Shown here: in pieces, positions 15,501-23,714 of the stretch
How the letters are laid out: each line of letters begins with the position of its first letter
Numbering within the stretch: the stretch's first letter is position 1
Origin: UBA8752 sp036159995
GTDB lineage: Bacteria; Bacteroidota; Bacteroidia; Flavobacteriales_D; Sanyastnellaceae
Assembly (NCBI GenBank): GCA_036159995.1
Contig: JAYYEI010000039.1
Location: forward strand, 1-35,904
Length of the DNA: 35,904 nt
Direction of reading: 5' to 3'
The notes under the pieces: generated by a model
The model's database searches: none
What the model was told of the DNA's origin: nothing
Seen by the model: the letters and a program-made list of their open reading frames with translations, nothing else
Position numbers and translations under genes: made by a program

Positions 15501-16538
15501 GGGGAAGTCCGTGGAGCCTGTGGTGCCGAACAGGGCGATCTGCCCCCAGGTTTCGTTGTAGGCGAGGCTGTGCGGAATGTCGGCGCGGCTGCCTCCGATG
15601 TAGGTGCTGTAGAGCAGGCTGGTGCCGTCGGGACTGAAGACGGTGACCGCGGTGTGGCTGACCCCGTCGGCGAAATTGTTCATGGTGGCTTGGATGGCGC
15701 CGGCCGTGGTCGGGTAGCCCGCTGCGAAGGTTACCGTGCCACCGACGAGGGCGCCTCCCGGACCGTTGCTGGCCGTGGTCCCGAAGTTGTCGCCCGTGCT
15801 CCCGGCATAGGTGGAGAAGGTGATTTCGGGGTCGATGACGAGGGGTCGATTGTGGTCATAAGGCCCCATCGAGAATCGGATGTCTCCGCCTTCGATCCGG
15901 TAGGCGCATTCGACTTCGTCAATCGTGCCGCTTTCGTTCCATTGGAAGGCAAAAGGCGCGCTGAGTTTCGCGGAGAATCCGGCCTCCTCATCGTGCAGGG
16001 CATGGTGGAGCTGGAGTTCACCTTGTGGCCCTTGGGTGGGATGGGCACCGTGGTGCCGCCAACCGATGTCGTCGGGGTCTGCTCCTGGTTCCACGGTGAA
16101 TTCGAAGGCAGCCCGCCCCTGTCGGGTCCCGCGCCAGCGGAGCTGCACGCCCGGCCAGAGATCCTCCGTCCTGAGCATGGTGGCGGCTTGGACGTGTTCG
16201 GCCCAGTGCAACGGATCGTCCGATAGGTAGAAGTGCTGACGGTCGGAGGCGAGTCCGCTCCTAACCCAGTGGTCGGCGTGGTCGGGGTTCGCGTCGATCC
16301 ATTCGGCCTGCCAGAGGATGCCTTTCCTGGCGCCGACGTGGTGGTCTCCGGCCGCGTCGGTTTCCGGGGCCCACTGCCAGCAGGTCCATCCGGTCCGCTC
16401 CAGCTGAACGCTGCCTCCGATGGCGTCGGCGCGGTGCAGCACGTGGTCCGGCCATTGGCCCTCATTGGGCACGAACCGGACTTGCGCGTTCAGGGCGCCA
16501 GCGGACAAGAACAGTATGGTCGTCAGGAGGCGCACCAT
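12513..16538 (-). CDS. Giant secreted SBBP-repeat/PKD protein with T9SS type B (CHU_C) tail
   Basis: This 1341-residue secreted protein starts with a signal peptide (MVRLLTTILFLSAGALNAQ). Residues 20-240 form a DUF7948-like beta domain. Residues 240-750 hold SBBP-type beta-propeller repeats, with recurring TTDFPTTAGV, TYIGGSRAD and STFFGGSGIDG patterns. About 758-835 is a PKD domain (FTWDFGDANFSNEIAPLHLYG). About 836-1220 are five Ig/PKD-like repeats, several with a C-x-G-(E/Q)-S-V-Q-L opening and a TTTY-(T/S)-(V/L) closing strand. The last ~120 residues are the gliding-motility-associated domain (VPSAFTPDGDGLNDGW, YRLEIWDRWGQCIW, PGVYTWVMHY), a type B T9SS signal. It is probably an adhesin or surface protein with no enzyme motif. 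It begins 49 bases after gpsA and may share its transcript. Confidence 0.92.
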   Translation of the reverse strand: MVRLLTTILFLSAGALNAQVRFVPNEGQWPDHVLHRADAIGGSVQLERTGWTCWQWAPETDAAGDHHVGARKGILWQAEWIDANPDHADHWVRSGLASDRQHFYLSDDPLHWAEHVQAATMLRTEDLWPGVQLRWRGTRQGRAAFEFTVEPGADPDDIGWRHHGAHPTQGPQGELQLHHALHDEEAGFSAKLSAPFAFQWNESGTIDEVECAYRIEGGDIRFSMGPYDHNRPLVIDPEITFSTYAGSTGDNFGTTASNGPGGALVGGTVTFAAGYPTTAGAIQATMNNFADGVSHTAVTVFSPDGTSLLYSTYIGGSRADIPHSLAYNETWGQIALFGTTGSTDFPTTAGVVQPDFSPGAAVDITIYGSDTQPNGLDCYLLTLDGGDFTLNASTFFGGSGIDGLNNANGLRANFGDFYRGQIDIGPEGSLWIATTTTSTDLPMPGSPANAGAHDALIAGFSADLSELLCGRTFGGSGSDAAYSIEVAPDNSFGGLDNLEILVGGGTLSSNLPLPNGAIQPAPLGDTEGWVAQFNASPDDITAQFGTYHGLADYDQVYFVQRDGSGRPYAYGQARGGMPVIGNVYANAGSGQYITCFLQDLSDIEWQTAIGTGSTTIDLSPTAFLVSECEQVYISGWGGETNGTGGTADVAGSTTFGLPTTDSPFQGSTDGSDFYLAVLSPDAEDLVYASYFGGPFSNEHVDGGSSRFDQNGTVYQAVCAGCGGMNDFPATAGAWSADNPSPNCNMGVFKFELGKLNAQIDIDGPDQFCQGESVQFENSTAGPAAFTWDFGDANFSNEIAPLHLYGLNGVFEVEVIAEDTTGCLEPDTAYVTVTIAPNADPQVPPVDALCLGESVQLDGSGNGELSWFPATGLSAADIGNPVAEPAATTTYTLTDVTLCGTESVEITVEVVDMQTEISGDTQICLGDGTPLAVTSPQPAASGWDYDWQPIDWLSDPSAPDPVASPVETTTYSVTVTTPEGCERFHDVTVSVVPGAPGGNLYPNVPLCIGQSVQLQAADGSTWVWSPTTGLNNPASQTPFATPQETTTYTVTITNLCGEGTDEVTVELLVPEAFVEPGGSVCAGEPFAVSASGGVAYQWVPGALVTNPAAAQTTVVTETSQTFTAYVTDADGCVASAEVDVLVWPRPTVEAGPDQRQEWLEPTFLYGSVQGAPIDSLWWSPSEPLSCDDCLVPEVWLQEDGVFTLHVVDTNGCRSADVVEVEFIYPVYVPSAFTPDGDGLNDGWRPESQWLNGTGTYLQGLSDATLVPGYRLEIWDRWGQCIWATEDPRAYWTGGVGGPGTANGTGGIGAGEHLVMPGVYTWVMHYPTSKGRERQTGKVTLVR

Positions 16539-16587
16539 CGAACCAACAAGTTCGGAAACGGATTCGTTGCGGGCTCCGGACAGAATC

Positions 16588-17604
16588 TCAATGGATGTTG
16601 TCCGCGAGGATGCGCATCTCGATGGCCGGGGCGATGTTGTCGTGCAACACGCGGTAGACGCATTCGGCCACGGGCATGGACACCCCAAACTTCTGGTTGA
16701 TCTCGTGGATGCCCTTGGCGGCGGGGTACCCTTCGGCGACCATGTCCATTTCGATGAGGGCGCCGAGCACGCGGTAGCCGCGGCCGATCATCGTTCCGAG
16801 GCGCCGGTTGCGGCTGTGGGGGGAATAGGCGGTGACGATGAGGTCGCCCATGTAGGCCGAAGCGTTGACGTCCCGGGAGGTCTCGTTGACTGCGTCAAGA
16901 AACCGGCGGGTCTCTTGCAGCGCATTGGCCATCATGACGGCGATGAAGTTGTCCCCCAGTCCGAGGCCGTGGGCGATGCCGGCGGCGACGGCGTAGACGT
17001 TCTTGAGCACGGCGGCGAGCTCGATGCCGAAGAGGTCGTCGGTGGTTTCGGTGCGCAACCAGGGATTGCGGACCCGGTCCGCGACGGCTTCGGCCAACGG
17101 CACATCGGGGCAGGCGAGCGTGAGGTAGGTCCAATTCTTTCGGGCGACCTCCTCGGCGTGGCTCGGCCCGGAGATCAAGCCGATGCGGTCGTAGGGCACC
17201 CCGAACACCTTGTGGAGGTAGCGCGCCGGGATGTGGTGGTCGTCGGTGATGAAGCCCTTGATGGCGTTGAACACCACCTTGCCGTCGAGCCCGGTCACGC
17301 CCTGAAGCGCGTCGTCGAGGTAGGCACTCGGAACGCAGAGCACGACGAGGTCGCTGGCGTCGACCACGGCCTGGACGTCTCCGTGGAATGCGAGGCGGTC
17401 CCGGTCGAGGGTGAGGCTCTGGAGGTAATGCGGGTTGTGGCCGGTCTTGCGGATGTGCTCCAGCGATTCGGGCTGGCGGATCCACCAGTGGACGGGGTGT
17501 GTGGCCGCCTCCTCGTGCTGCGTGAAGAGGAAGGTGAGGGCCGTGGCCCAGCTGCCGCTTCCGATGACGCCGACTCGGGGGATGGACGGGGCTTGGCTCG
17601 CCAT
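16588..17604 (-). CDS. gpsA: Glycerol-3-phosphate dehydrogenase [NAD(P)+]
   Basis: GpsA reduces dihydroxyacetone phosphate to sn-glycerol 3-phosphate, the backbone for phospholipids, in the cytoplasm. The 338-residue protein has the nucleotide-binding GVIGSGSWATAL at the N-terminus, LVVLCVPSAYL, and FNAIKGF with the catalytic lysine. Next come GLISGPSHAEEVAR, ELAAVLKNVYAVAAGIAHGLGLGDN, and MGDLIVTAYSPHSRNRRLG with the substrate-binding Arg/Asn region. Length is normal. The ATG at 17604 puts the Gly motif about 11 residues in; a longer reading from 17685 overlaps the promoter of divergent glyS. TACCTTCG ends 4 bases before the start codon. The SBBP gene follows on the same strand. Confidence 0.96.
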   Translation of the reverse strand: MASQAPSIPRVGVIGSGSWATALTFLFTQHEEAATHPVHWWIRQPESLEHIRKTGHNPHYLQSLTLDRDRLAFHGDVQAVVDASDLVVLCVPSAYLDDALQGVTGLDGKVVFNAIKGFITDDHHIPARYLHKVFGVPYDRIGLISGPSHAEEVARKNWTYLTLACPDVPLAEAVADRVRNPWLRTETTDDLFGIELAAVLKNVYAVAAGIAHGLGLGDNFIAVMMANALQETRRFLDAVNETSRDVNASAYMGDLIVTAYSPHSRNRRLGTMIGRGYRVLGALIEMDMVAEGYPAAKGIHEINQKFGVSMPVAECVYRVLHDNIAPAIEMRILADNIH

Positions 17605-17608
17605 GGGG

Positions 17609-17616
17609 CGAAGGTA
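17609..17616 (-). promoter_or_regulatory. -7-like element 4 bases before gpsA (TACCTTCG)
   Basis: This element has the same octamer as the one before the epimerase gene and is separated from the gpsA ATG by CCCC. It is compatible with transcription starting at the start codon. Confidence 0.42.
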
Positions 17617-17637
17617 TGCCCGTGGGCCGGGAACCCT

Positions 17638-17645
17638 TATTTTTG
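17638..17645 (+). promoter_or_regulatory. -7 element upstream of glyS (TATTTTTG)
   Basis: This perfect TAnnTTTG match lies 57 bases before the glyS ATG, so glyS would have a conventional leader, unlike several neighbours. Confidence 0.42.
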
Positions 17646-17702
17646 CGGCCCTGACGGGTGCAATGCCCACCTGTCCCATTCCCATTTGCCACTCCTCTGA
17701 CC

Positions 17703-19238
17703 ATGGCCCAACAGGACGACCACCTCAAGCGCGTGATTGGACACGCCAAGGAATACGGCTTCGTGTTCCCCTCCAGCGACATCTACGATGGACTGAGTGC
17801 CGCCTATGACTACGGGCAGCTCGGGGTCGAATTGAAGAACAACATCAAGGCCTATTGGTGGACGGCCATGGTGCGGATGCACGAAAACATCGTGGGCCTC
17901 GACGCCAGCATTTTCATGCACCCCACCACGTGGAAGGCCTCGGGACACGTCGATGCGTTCAACGATCCGCTGATCGACAACAAGGACAGCAAGAAGCGCT
18001 ACCGTGCCGACGTCCTGATCGAGGACCACATCGGCAAGATCGAAGCCAAGATTGCCAAGGACGTGGCCAAGGCGGAGAAGCGCTTCGGCGACGCCTTCGA
18101 CAAGGAGCAGTTCCTCGCGACCAACGGCAATTGCGTCCGCCGACAGGGGGAGATTGAGGACATCAATGCGCGGTTCAAGACCGCCATGGACGCAGACGAC
18201 CTCGACGCGGTGAAGCAGCTCATCCTCGATCTCGGCATCAAGGATCCGGAAACCGGGTCGGCCAACTGGACGGACGTTCGCCAGTTCAACCTGATGTTCA
18301 AGACGGAGCTCGGCGCGGTCAGTGGAGACGCCGGGATCATCTACCTCCGCCCGGAGACGGCGCAGGGCATCTTCGTCAACTTCCTCAACGTCCAGAAGTC
18401 CGGTCGAATGAAGCTGCCGTTCGGCATCGCGCAGATCGGAAAGGCCTTCCGGAACGAGATCATTGCCCGCCAATTCATCTTCCGCATGCGTGAATTCGAG
18501 CAGATGGAGATGCAATTCTTCGTCGCGCCTGGCACGCAAGGCGAGTGGTACGAGTACTGGAAGGAGGCCCGAATCAAGTGGCACAAGGCCCTCGGCTTGG
18601 GCGACGACGCCTACCGGTTCCACGATCACGTCAAGCTGGCCCACTATGCCGACGCCGCTTGCGACATCGAATTCAACTTCCCGATGGGCTTCAAGGAGCT
18701 CGAAGGCATCCACAGCCGGACGGACTTCGACCTCGCGGCCCACGAGGAGCACAGCGGCAAGAAGCTCCGGTTCTACGACCCCGAAAAGGAGGAGAGCTAT
18801 GTGCCGTATGTGGTCGAGACTTCCATCGGTTTGGATCGCATGTTCCTCGCCGTCCTGTCCAACGCCCTGCGTGTGCAGACGCTGGAGGACGGCTCCGAGC
18901 GCACGGTGATGCGCATCCCGGCGGCCTTGGCCCCGGTCAAGCTCGCCGTGTTGCCCCTCATCAAGAAGGATGGCCTGCCGGAGAAGGCGCGCGAGATCAT
19001 GAACCTGCTGAAGCTGGACCACAGTGTCCAGTACGACGAGAAGGATGCCATCGGCCGCCGCTACCGCCGCCAGGACGCCATCGGCACGCCGCTGTGCATC
19101 ACCGTCGACCACGACACCCTCGAGGACAACGCGGTCACCCTCCGCGACCGCGACACCATGGAGCAGGTCCGCGTGCCGATTGCCGAGCTGCCCGCCCGCG
19201 TGGCCGAGCGCGTCGGCTGGGCGACCCTGTTTTCCTGA
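17703..19238 (+). CDS. glyS: Glycyl-tRNA synthetase (dimeric alpha2 type)
   Basis: This enzyme charges tRNA-Gly with glycine. The 511-residue protein is the single-chain dimeric type, not the alpha2-beta2 form. It starts with the class II motif 1 region (GFVFPSSDIYDGLSAAYDYG, GVELKNNI). Motif 2 lies in LRPETAQGIFVNF followed by IGKAFRNEI. Motif 3 is ETSIGLDRMFLAVL, and the C-terminal anticodon-binding domain begins near PAALAPVKLAVLPL. Residues of about 95-165 form a charged insertion, with a single visible Cys in NGNCVRRQGE. The ATG at 17703 fits the family start. It is followed by pgk after 23 bases with no terminator, so the two are probably co-transcribed. Confidence 0.97.
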   Translation: MAQQDDHLKRVIGHAKEYGFVFPSSDIYDGLSAAYDYGQLGVELKNNIKAYWWTAMVRMHENIVGLDASIFMHPTTWKASGHVDAFNDPLIDNKDSKKRYRADVLIEDHIGKIEAKIAKDVAKAEKRFGDAFDKEQFLATNGNCVRRQGEIEDINARFKTAMDADDLDAVKQLILDLGIKDPETGSANWTDVRQFNLMFKTELGAVSGDAGIIYLRPETAQGIFVNFLNVQKSGRMKLPFGIAQIGKAFRNEIIARQFIFRMREFEQMEMQFFVAPGTQGEWYEYWKEARIKWHKALGLGDDAYRFHDHVKLAHYADAACDIEFNFPMGFKELEGIHSRTDFDLAAHEEHSGKKLRFYDPEKEESYVPYVVETSIGLDRMFLAVLSNALRVQTLEDGSERTVMRIPAALAPVKLAVLPLIKKDGLPEKAREIMNLLKLDHSVQYDEKDAIGRRYRRQDAIGTPLCITVDHDTLEDNAVTLRDRDTMEQVRVPIAELPARVAERVGWATLFS

Positions 19239-19261
19239 CCCCATCTCGATTCACCCTCCCC

Positions 19262-20488
19262 ATGGAGACCACCCCCTCCGCCGTCATGGCCTTTCAAGAC
19301 CTCACCTTCGAGGGCGTGCGCGCCCTGATCCGCGTTGACTTTAACGTTCCGATGACCCAGCCTGTCGAGGACGGTAGCCGGACCGTGACCGACGACACCC
19401 GCATCCGCGCCGCCTTGCCGACCATCCAGCATGTGCTCGACACCGGCGGGAGCGTGGTCCTGATGAGCCACCTCGGCCGCCCGAAGGGTGCCGATGCCGA
19501 CTTGTCCCTGCGCCACATCATTCCGACGTTGGAAGGCCACCTTGGCCGTCCGGTGAAGTTTGCCTCCGACTGCGTGGGCGACGAGGCGCTGGAGGTGACA
19601 CAGTCCCTCGCGGCCGGTGAGGTTGCGGTCTTGGAGAACCTCCGCTTCCACGGAGAGGAGAAGGCGGGCGATGAGTTCTTTGCCGGTCAGCTCGCCGAGA
19701 ATGGGGACTTCTACGTCAATGATGCCTTCGGCACGGCGCACCGCGCCCACGCTTCGACGGCGGTGATCGCCCGCTTCTTTCCGGAGGACAAGGCGTTCGG
19801 CTTCCTGATGGAGGGCGAGGTCAAGGCGTTGGAGCAGGTGCTCGGTGGAGCCGAGAAGCCGGTGGCCGCCGTGATCGGCGGTGCCAAGGTGAGCTCCAAG
19901 CTGGCCGTGTTGCAGAACCTGCTCGACCGCGTGGACAAGCTGGTCATCGGTGGCGGCATGGCGTACACCTTCGTGCAGGCCCAAGGTGGCCAGGTCGGTG
20001 GTTCGCTCGTCGAGCCCGACATGCACGGAGACGCGCTGGCCCTCCTTGAGGCGGCCAAGGCCAAGGGGATTTCCGTTCACCTGCCCACCGACACGCTGTG
20101 CGGGGACGGCTTTTCGCCGGATGCCAACCAGCAGACGCACCCGACGAACGCCATCCCCGACGGCTGGGAGGGGATGGACATCGGCCCGGAGAGCCGCGCA
20201 GACTTCGCCGCGGCGCTGGCCGGATGCAAGACCATCCTGTGGAACGGACCGATGGGGGTGTTCGAATTCGACCGCTTCGCCGAGGGCACCAACCACATCG
20301 CGCAGGCGATCGTTGAGGAGACGGCGGCGGGGGCCTACACCCTGGTCGGCGGCGGAGATTCTGTCGCGGCCGTCAACAAAGCTGGCTTGGCCGACAAGGT
20401 GAGTTATGTCTCCACAGGGGGTGGCGCCATGTTGGAAGGCTTGGAGGGCAAGACCCTCCCCGGCATCGCGGCCATTGCCGAGGCTTGA
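19262..20488 (+). CDS. pgk: Phosphoglycerate kinase
   Basis: Pgk transfers phosphate from 1,3-bisphosphoglycerate to ADP in glycolysis, reversibly. The 408-residue protein has the complete signature set: LIRVDFNVPM near the N-terminus, MSHLGRPKG, LENLRFH, NDAFGTAHRAHAS, IGGAKVSSKL, WNGPMGVFE, and GGGDSVAAV near the C-terminus for nucleotide binding. The start is uncertain. ATG 19262 gives 408 residues, whereas the in-frame ATG at 19286 (MAFQDLTFEG) gives 400 and fits the usual family N-terminus slightly better. It lies 23 bases after glyS. A short gap without an evident hairpin separates it from the GH81 gene, which has its own -7-like element. Confidence 0.97.
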   Translation: METTPSAVMAFQDLTFEGVRALIRVDFNVPMTQPVEDGSRTVTDDTRIRAALPTIQHVLDTGGSVVLMSHLGRPKGADADLSLRHIIPTLEGHLGRPVKFASDCVGDEALEVTQSLAAGEVAVLENLRFHGEEKAGDEFFAGQLAENGDFYVNDAFGTAHRAHASTAVIARFFPEDKAFGFLMEGEVKALEQVLGGAEKPVAAVIGGAKVSSKLAVLQNLLDRVDKLVIGGGMAYTFVQAQGGQVGGSLVEPDMHGDALALLEAAKAKGISVHLPTDTLCGDGFSPDANQQTHPTNAIPDGWEGMDIGPESRADFAAALAGCKTILWNGPMGVFEFDRFAEGTNHIAQAIVEETAAGAYTLVGGGDSVAAVNKAGLADKVSYVSTGGGAMLEGLEGKTLPGIAAIAEA

Positions 20489-20545
20489 GTCCCGGCGCTG
20501 ACAAATCTCATCGGGGGTCGACGAAACCCTGGCGCTTGGTACCCG

Positions 20546-20553
20546 TACCTTCA
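20546..20553 (+). promoter_or_regulatory. -7-like element 10 bases before the GH81 gene (TACCTTCA)
   Basis: TACCTTCA differs from the recurrent TACCTTCG only in the last base. It ends 10 bases before the ATG at 20564. Confidence 0.35.
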
Positions 20554-20563
20554 AGGCTGACCG

Positions 20564-23515
20564 ATGCGCTCATTCCTACTCTCTCTGCTGCTCGTGACTT
20601 CCGTTGTGGGTTCAGCCCAGATTTCCCTGTTGGGAGGTTCTCCCCTGTCCACGGACACCCCCCCATTCAGTAGTCAGCCTCATGGCTTGAATCCCACCGG
20701 ATTGTGGGAGGACAGCAGTGGCCCCCTTCCGACCAATGCCTGGTGGCAGAACCTCGCCCTTGGCGGAGGTGGACTCACGGTCAACACCCTGCCATACCTC
20801 GTTCAGGTCAGTGGGGATGCTTTGAAGTTCGGGGCACCGAGCAAGGTGGTGGACGCCAATTTCATCTTCACCTCGATGACCGAGAATCTGAGCTTTCGGT
20901 CCGTGCAGAGCACGCCGGGGCAACAGATCACGGACTACGGACCGCTCCACGTCAGCCTGGCCTGGGGGTCTGGTGCGGGCTCGATGCACACCGATTTGGT
21001 GCGCGGTCAGCCGTACATGACGATGCACTACACCGCATTGACGCCCCGGATTGGAACCGTGCACGCCATCAACAGCGTGAATGGGGGTCCGGCTAGCTCG
21101 GCCAACACGGGAACCCGGTTCGAGGTGGCCATGAACAACGGCCAGACCTGGGTCATCTATGCTTCGTCCTCGATTACCCTCAGCCTGAACAATGGGGGAC
21201 TCGTCGCCTCGGCGCCCTTCACGGGTTCGCTCCGGGCGGCCCTGTTGGACGCCAGCAGCGAAGCGACGCTGGATGCCCACGCGGCGCGCATTCCGACCGG
21301 GGGTACCGTGTCGGCCACGGCGACGGGCGACCTCGGAACGATCACGTTTGATTGGCAGACGGAAGGGTCCGGTCCCCTGCTCATGATGGCCCTCCCGCAC
21401 CACATGGATGTGCTCGTGTCGCCGTCCACCACCAACGTGGTGCTGAACACCATGAAGGGTGACATGACCGGCATCTCCGGCCTGTCCTGGACGATGGAGG
21501 AGCCGCTGACCACGATTGGATTTGAGGCAGCGCAACCGATCCACCCCGATTACGAGCAGGATGTGCGCAATGCGCTGGCTGCGGATGTCGGCTTCGGTGT
21601 GACGGCCGGAGACCCCTACTTCGGAGGCAAGCAGTTCTCAGCCCTGGCCCGATTGGCGCTCATCGCCGATGAGCTCAACGAGCCCGCCTTGGCGTCGCAA
21701 TACCGCACGGCGCTCGGTAGCGCCCTCGAGGAGAGGCTCGCCGGGCAAAACGGCGATCCGCTCGTCTACGACCAGACCTGGGGCGGACTGGTGATTTCCT
21801 CCGGACTCAACAATGCCGGGGCTGCCTTCGGCCAGGGGTACTATAACGACCACCATTTCCACTATGGGTACTGGATCTACGCCGCGGCCGCGATGGCCAA
21901 GGACAATCCGACATGGGTCAACCAATGGGGCGATGAGGTGATGCACCTGATCCGCGATGTGGCAGAACCGTCCGGTGCAGATCCGCACTACGGGTACATG
22001 CGCAACAAGGATTGGTTTGTCGGTCACTCCTGGGCCGCGGGCCTCTTCGAATTCGGGGATGCCCGGAACCAGGAGAGTTCCTCGGAAGCGGTGAATGCCT
22101 GGTATGGCGTGTACCTCTATGGCCTCGCCATCGGGGACGACCGGATTCGCGACCTGGGCCGGGTCATGCTGGCCACGGAGCTGCGTTCGACCTGGAAGTA
22201 TTGGCAGATCAACACCGGAGAAGGGGTCTACCCCGAGCCGTTCGCCTCCAACAAGGTGGTGGGCATCCTGTGGGGGACCAAGGTGGACCACGCGACCTTC
22301 TTCGGCGCCAACCTCGAGTTCATCCACGGCATCCAGATGCTGCCGTATACCCCGATCACCGAGGAGCTGCTGCGCGCCGAGTGGATTGAGGAGGAGTACC
22401 CCGTCATCCAGCCGGCCACGACGAGCCCGAGCATCGGTGATGGGTGGAAGGGCTTCATCTACATGGCCCACGCGGTCATCGATCCGGATGCGGCCTGGAG
22501 CGAATGCCAGACGCTCAACGGATACGATGATGGAAACACGAAGACCAACACGCTGTACTGGCTGGCGACACGCCCTGGCCTGAGTGATGGTGGCGGTGGT
22601 GGCGGCGGCGGACCGGTGCCCGGCTGCACCAATGGGGACGCCATCAACTTTAGCCCGACTGCCAACGTGGACGATGGTTCCTGTCTGTTCCCGGTGACGC
22701 TCTCGGTGGACATGAACGACCCGTCTTCCCCGGACGGACCCATTTATCTCGCCGGCACCTTCAATGGCTGGAATGCAACGACCGACCCCCTTTCCGATCC
22801 GGAAGGGGACGGCATTTGGACCATCACCAAGTTTTGGCCGGCCAGCTTGCAGGAATACAAGTTCACCACCTTCGATTGGGGGGTCTCCGAGCAATTCGCC
22901 GGGGGTGAATCCTGCACGCTGACGACCGGAGAGTTTGTGAACCGGGTCATCACCGTGGACGGCGCGATCGTGATGCCGGCTGTGTGCTGGGAGAGTTGCG
23001 AGACGTGCAGCGGCGTTGGCTGTCCGATCGATTTGGATGAGGACGGCATCTGTGACGACGTGGACCCTTGTGTGGGGGACTATGACGCGGTGGGCGTCTG
23101 CAACGGCAATTGCACGTCGGATGTGGATGCCGATGGCATCTGTGACGACGTCGATCCGTGCGTGGGATCGTTGGATGCCTGCGGGGTGTGCAATGGACCC
23201 GGCGCCGTTTATGAATGTGGTTGTTCGGACATCCCCTCGGGCGACTGTGATTGCTTCGGCAATGGTCCGGACGCGCTGGGCGTGTGCGGTGGTGATTGTC
23301 AGAGCGACACCAATGGAAATGGCATCTGCGACGCCGAGGACGTGCCAGGGTGCACCTACCCGGGTGCGACGAATTTCAGTGCGATGGCCACCATGGACAA
23401 TGGAACGTGTGCGTTCGCCCCGTCGACGTGTGCAGAGGATGTGGACGCGGATGGCCTGGTCGGCGTGTCGGACATTCTCGCGGTCCTGTCGACGTTTGGT
23501 CAGCTCTGTGACTGA
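20564..23515 (+). CDS. Secreted GH81 endo-beta-1,3-glucanase with starch-binding-like and Ca-binding repeat modules
   Basis: The 983-residue enzyme has a signal peptide (MRSFLLSLLLVTSVVGSAQ). It has a GH81 catalytic region at about 40-670, with LPTNAWWQNL near the start. D429 in YYNDHHFHYGYW fits the general acid, and E504/E508 in QESSSEAVNAW fit the base region. GH81 enzymes invert while cutting beta-1,3-glucans such as laminarin. A Gly8 linker follows. Then come a GCT...DDGSC repeat, a starch/glycogen-binding-like beta domain (about 705-800, IYLAGTFNGWN), and Cys/Asp-rich repeats resembling thrombospondin type 3 (DGICDDVDPCVG twice). A second GCT...DNGTC repeat precedes a terminal DVDADGLVGVSDIL loop resembling half a dockerin. 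No canonical T9SS tail is obvious. Confidence 0.93.
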   Translation: MRSFLLSLLLVTSVVGSAQISLLGGSPLSTDTPPFSSQPHGLNPTGLWEDSSGPLPTNAWWQNLALGGGGLTVNTLPYLVQVSGDALKFGAPSKVVDANFIFTSMTENLSFRSVQSTPGQQITDYGPLHVSLAWGSGAGSMHTDLVRGQPYMTMHYTALTPRIGTVHAINSVNGGPASSANTGTRFEVAMNNGQTWVIYASSSITLSLNNGGLVASAPFTGSLRAALLDASSEATLDAHAARIPTGGTVSATATGDLGTITFDWQTEGSGPLLMMALPHHMDVLVSPSTTNVVLNTMKGDMTGISGLSWTMEEPLTTIGFEAAQPIHPDYEQDVRNALAADVGFGVTAGDPYFGGKQFSALARLALIADELNEPALASQYRTALGSALEERLAGQNGDPLVYDQTWGGLVISSGLNNAGAAFGQGYYNDHHFHYGYWIYAAAAMAKDNPTWVNQWGDEVMHLIRDVAEPSGADPHYGYMRNKDWFVGHSWAAGLFEFGDARNQESSSEAVNAWYGVYLYGLAIGDDRIRDLGRVMLATELRSTWKYWQINTGEGVYPEPFASNKVVGILWGTKVDHATFFGANLEFIHGIQMLPYTPITEELLRAEWIEEEYPVIQPATTSPSIGDGWKGFIYMAHAVIDPDAAWSECQTLNGYDDGNTKTNTLYWLATRPGLSDGGGGGGGGPVPGCTNGDAINFSPTANVDDGSCLFPVTLSVDMNDPSSPDGPIYLAGTFNGWNATTDPLSDPEGDGIWTITKFWPASLQEYKFTTFDWGVSEQFAGGESCTLTTGEFVNRVITVDGAIVMPAVCWESCETCSGVGCPIDLDEDGICDDVDPCVGDYDAVGVCNGNCTSDVDADGICDDVDPCVGSLDACGVCNGPGAVYECGCSDIPSGDCDCFGNGPDALGVCGGDCQSDTNGNGICDAEDVPGCTYPGATNFSAMATMDNGTCAFAPSTCAEDVDADGLVGVSDILAVLSTFGQLCD

Positions 23516-23540
23516 TTCCGACGCCAAGCGGAGAGCATGA

Positions 23541-23568
23541 AAAAGGCCCGGCAAACGCCGGGCCTTTT
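23541..23568. terminator. Bidirectional intrinsic terminator between GH81 gene and tRNA-Cys
   Basis: AAAAGGCCCGGC at 23541-23552 and GCCGGGCCTTTT at 23557-23568 form a perfect 12-bp stem around an AAAC loop. A-tract and T-tract are symmetric, so it can end transcription from both sides: the GH81 gene on the plus strand and tRNA-Cys on the minus strand, whose 3' end is 4 bases away. It is the only convincing intrinsic terminator in the window. Confidence 0.88.
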
Positions 23569-23571
23569 CGT

Positions 23572-23645
23572 TGGAGGTCTGGAGCGGATTCGAACCGCTG
23601 TAGCAGCTTTTGCAGAGCTGAGCCTAGCCACTCGGCCACCAGACC
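23572..23645 (-). tRNA. tRNA-Cys (GCA anticodon)
   Basis: Read on the minus strand from 23645, the sequence folds as a cloverleaf. The acceptor stem is GGTCTGG/CCAGACC. The D-arm has a GCC/GGC stem. The anticodon stem CAGCT/AGCTG encloses the loop CTGCAAA with anticodon GCA. The T-arm is AGCGG/CCGCT around TTCGAAT. The discriminator base is T, as expected for cysteine tRNA, and CCA is encoded (23572-23574). A perfect TATATTTG element lies 30 bases upstream and a strong terminator 4 bases downstream, so it appears to be a single-gene transcript. Confidence 0.97.
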
Positions 23646-23675
23646 ATCTTGTTTTCCCCAACCGAAGCGGGGAAG

Positions 23676-23683
23676 CAAATATA
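23676..23683 (-). promoter_or_regulatory. -7 element of tRNA-Cys (TATATTTG)
   Basis: This perfect TAnnTTTG match lies 30 bases before the mature 5' end of tRNA-Cys. Because the gene product is certain, it supports the reading of this octamer as a true promoter element in this genome. Confidence 0.5.
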
Positions 23684-23714
23684 CGGCAGTCCTTCCGCAG
23701 GGTTTCATTGCGGC

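Noticed and set aside
13974..16226. A 750-codon open frame on the plus strand
   Set aside because: It is antisense to the SBBP/CHU_C protein gene, has a composition of repeated Gly/Val/Glu without domains, and is a product of high G+C in the real gene.
17637..19244. A 535-codon minus-strand frame opposite glyS
   Set aside because: glyS on the plus strand has all class II synthetase motifs; the opposite frame has none.
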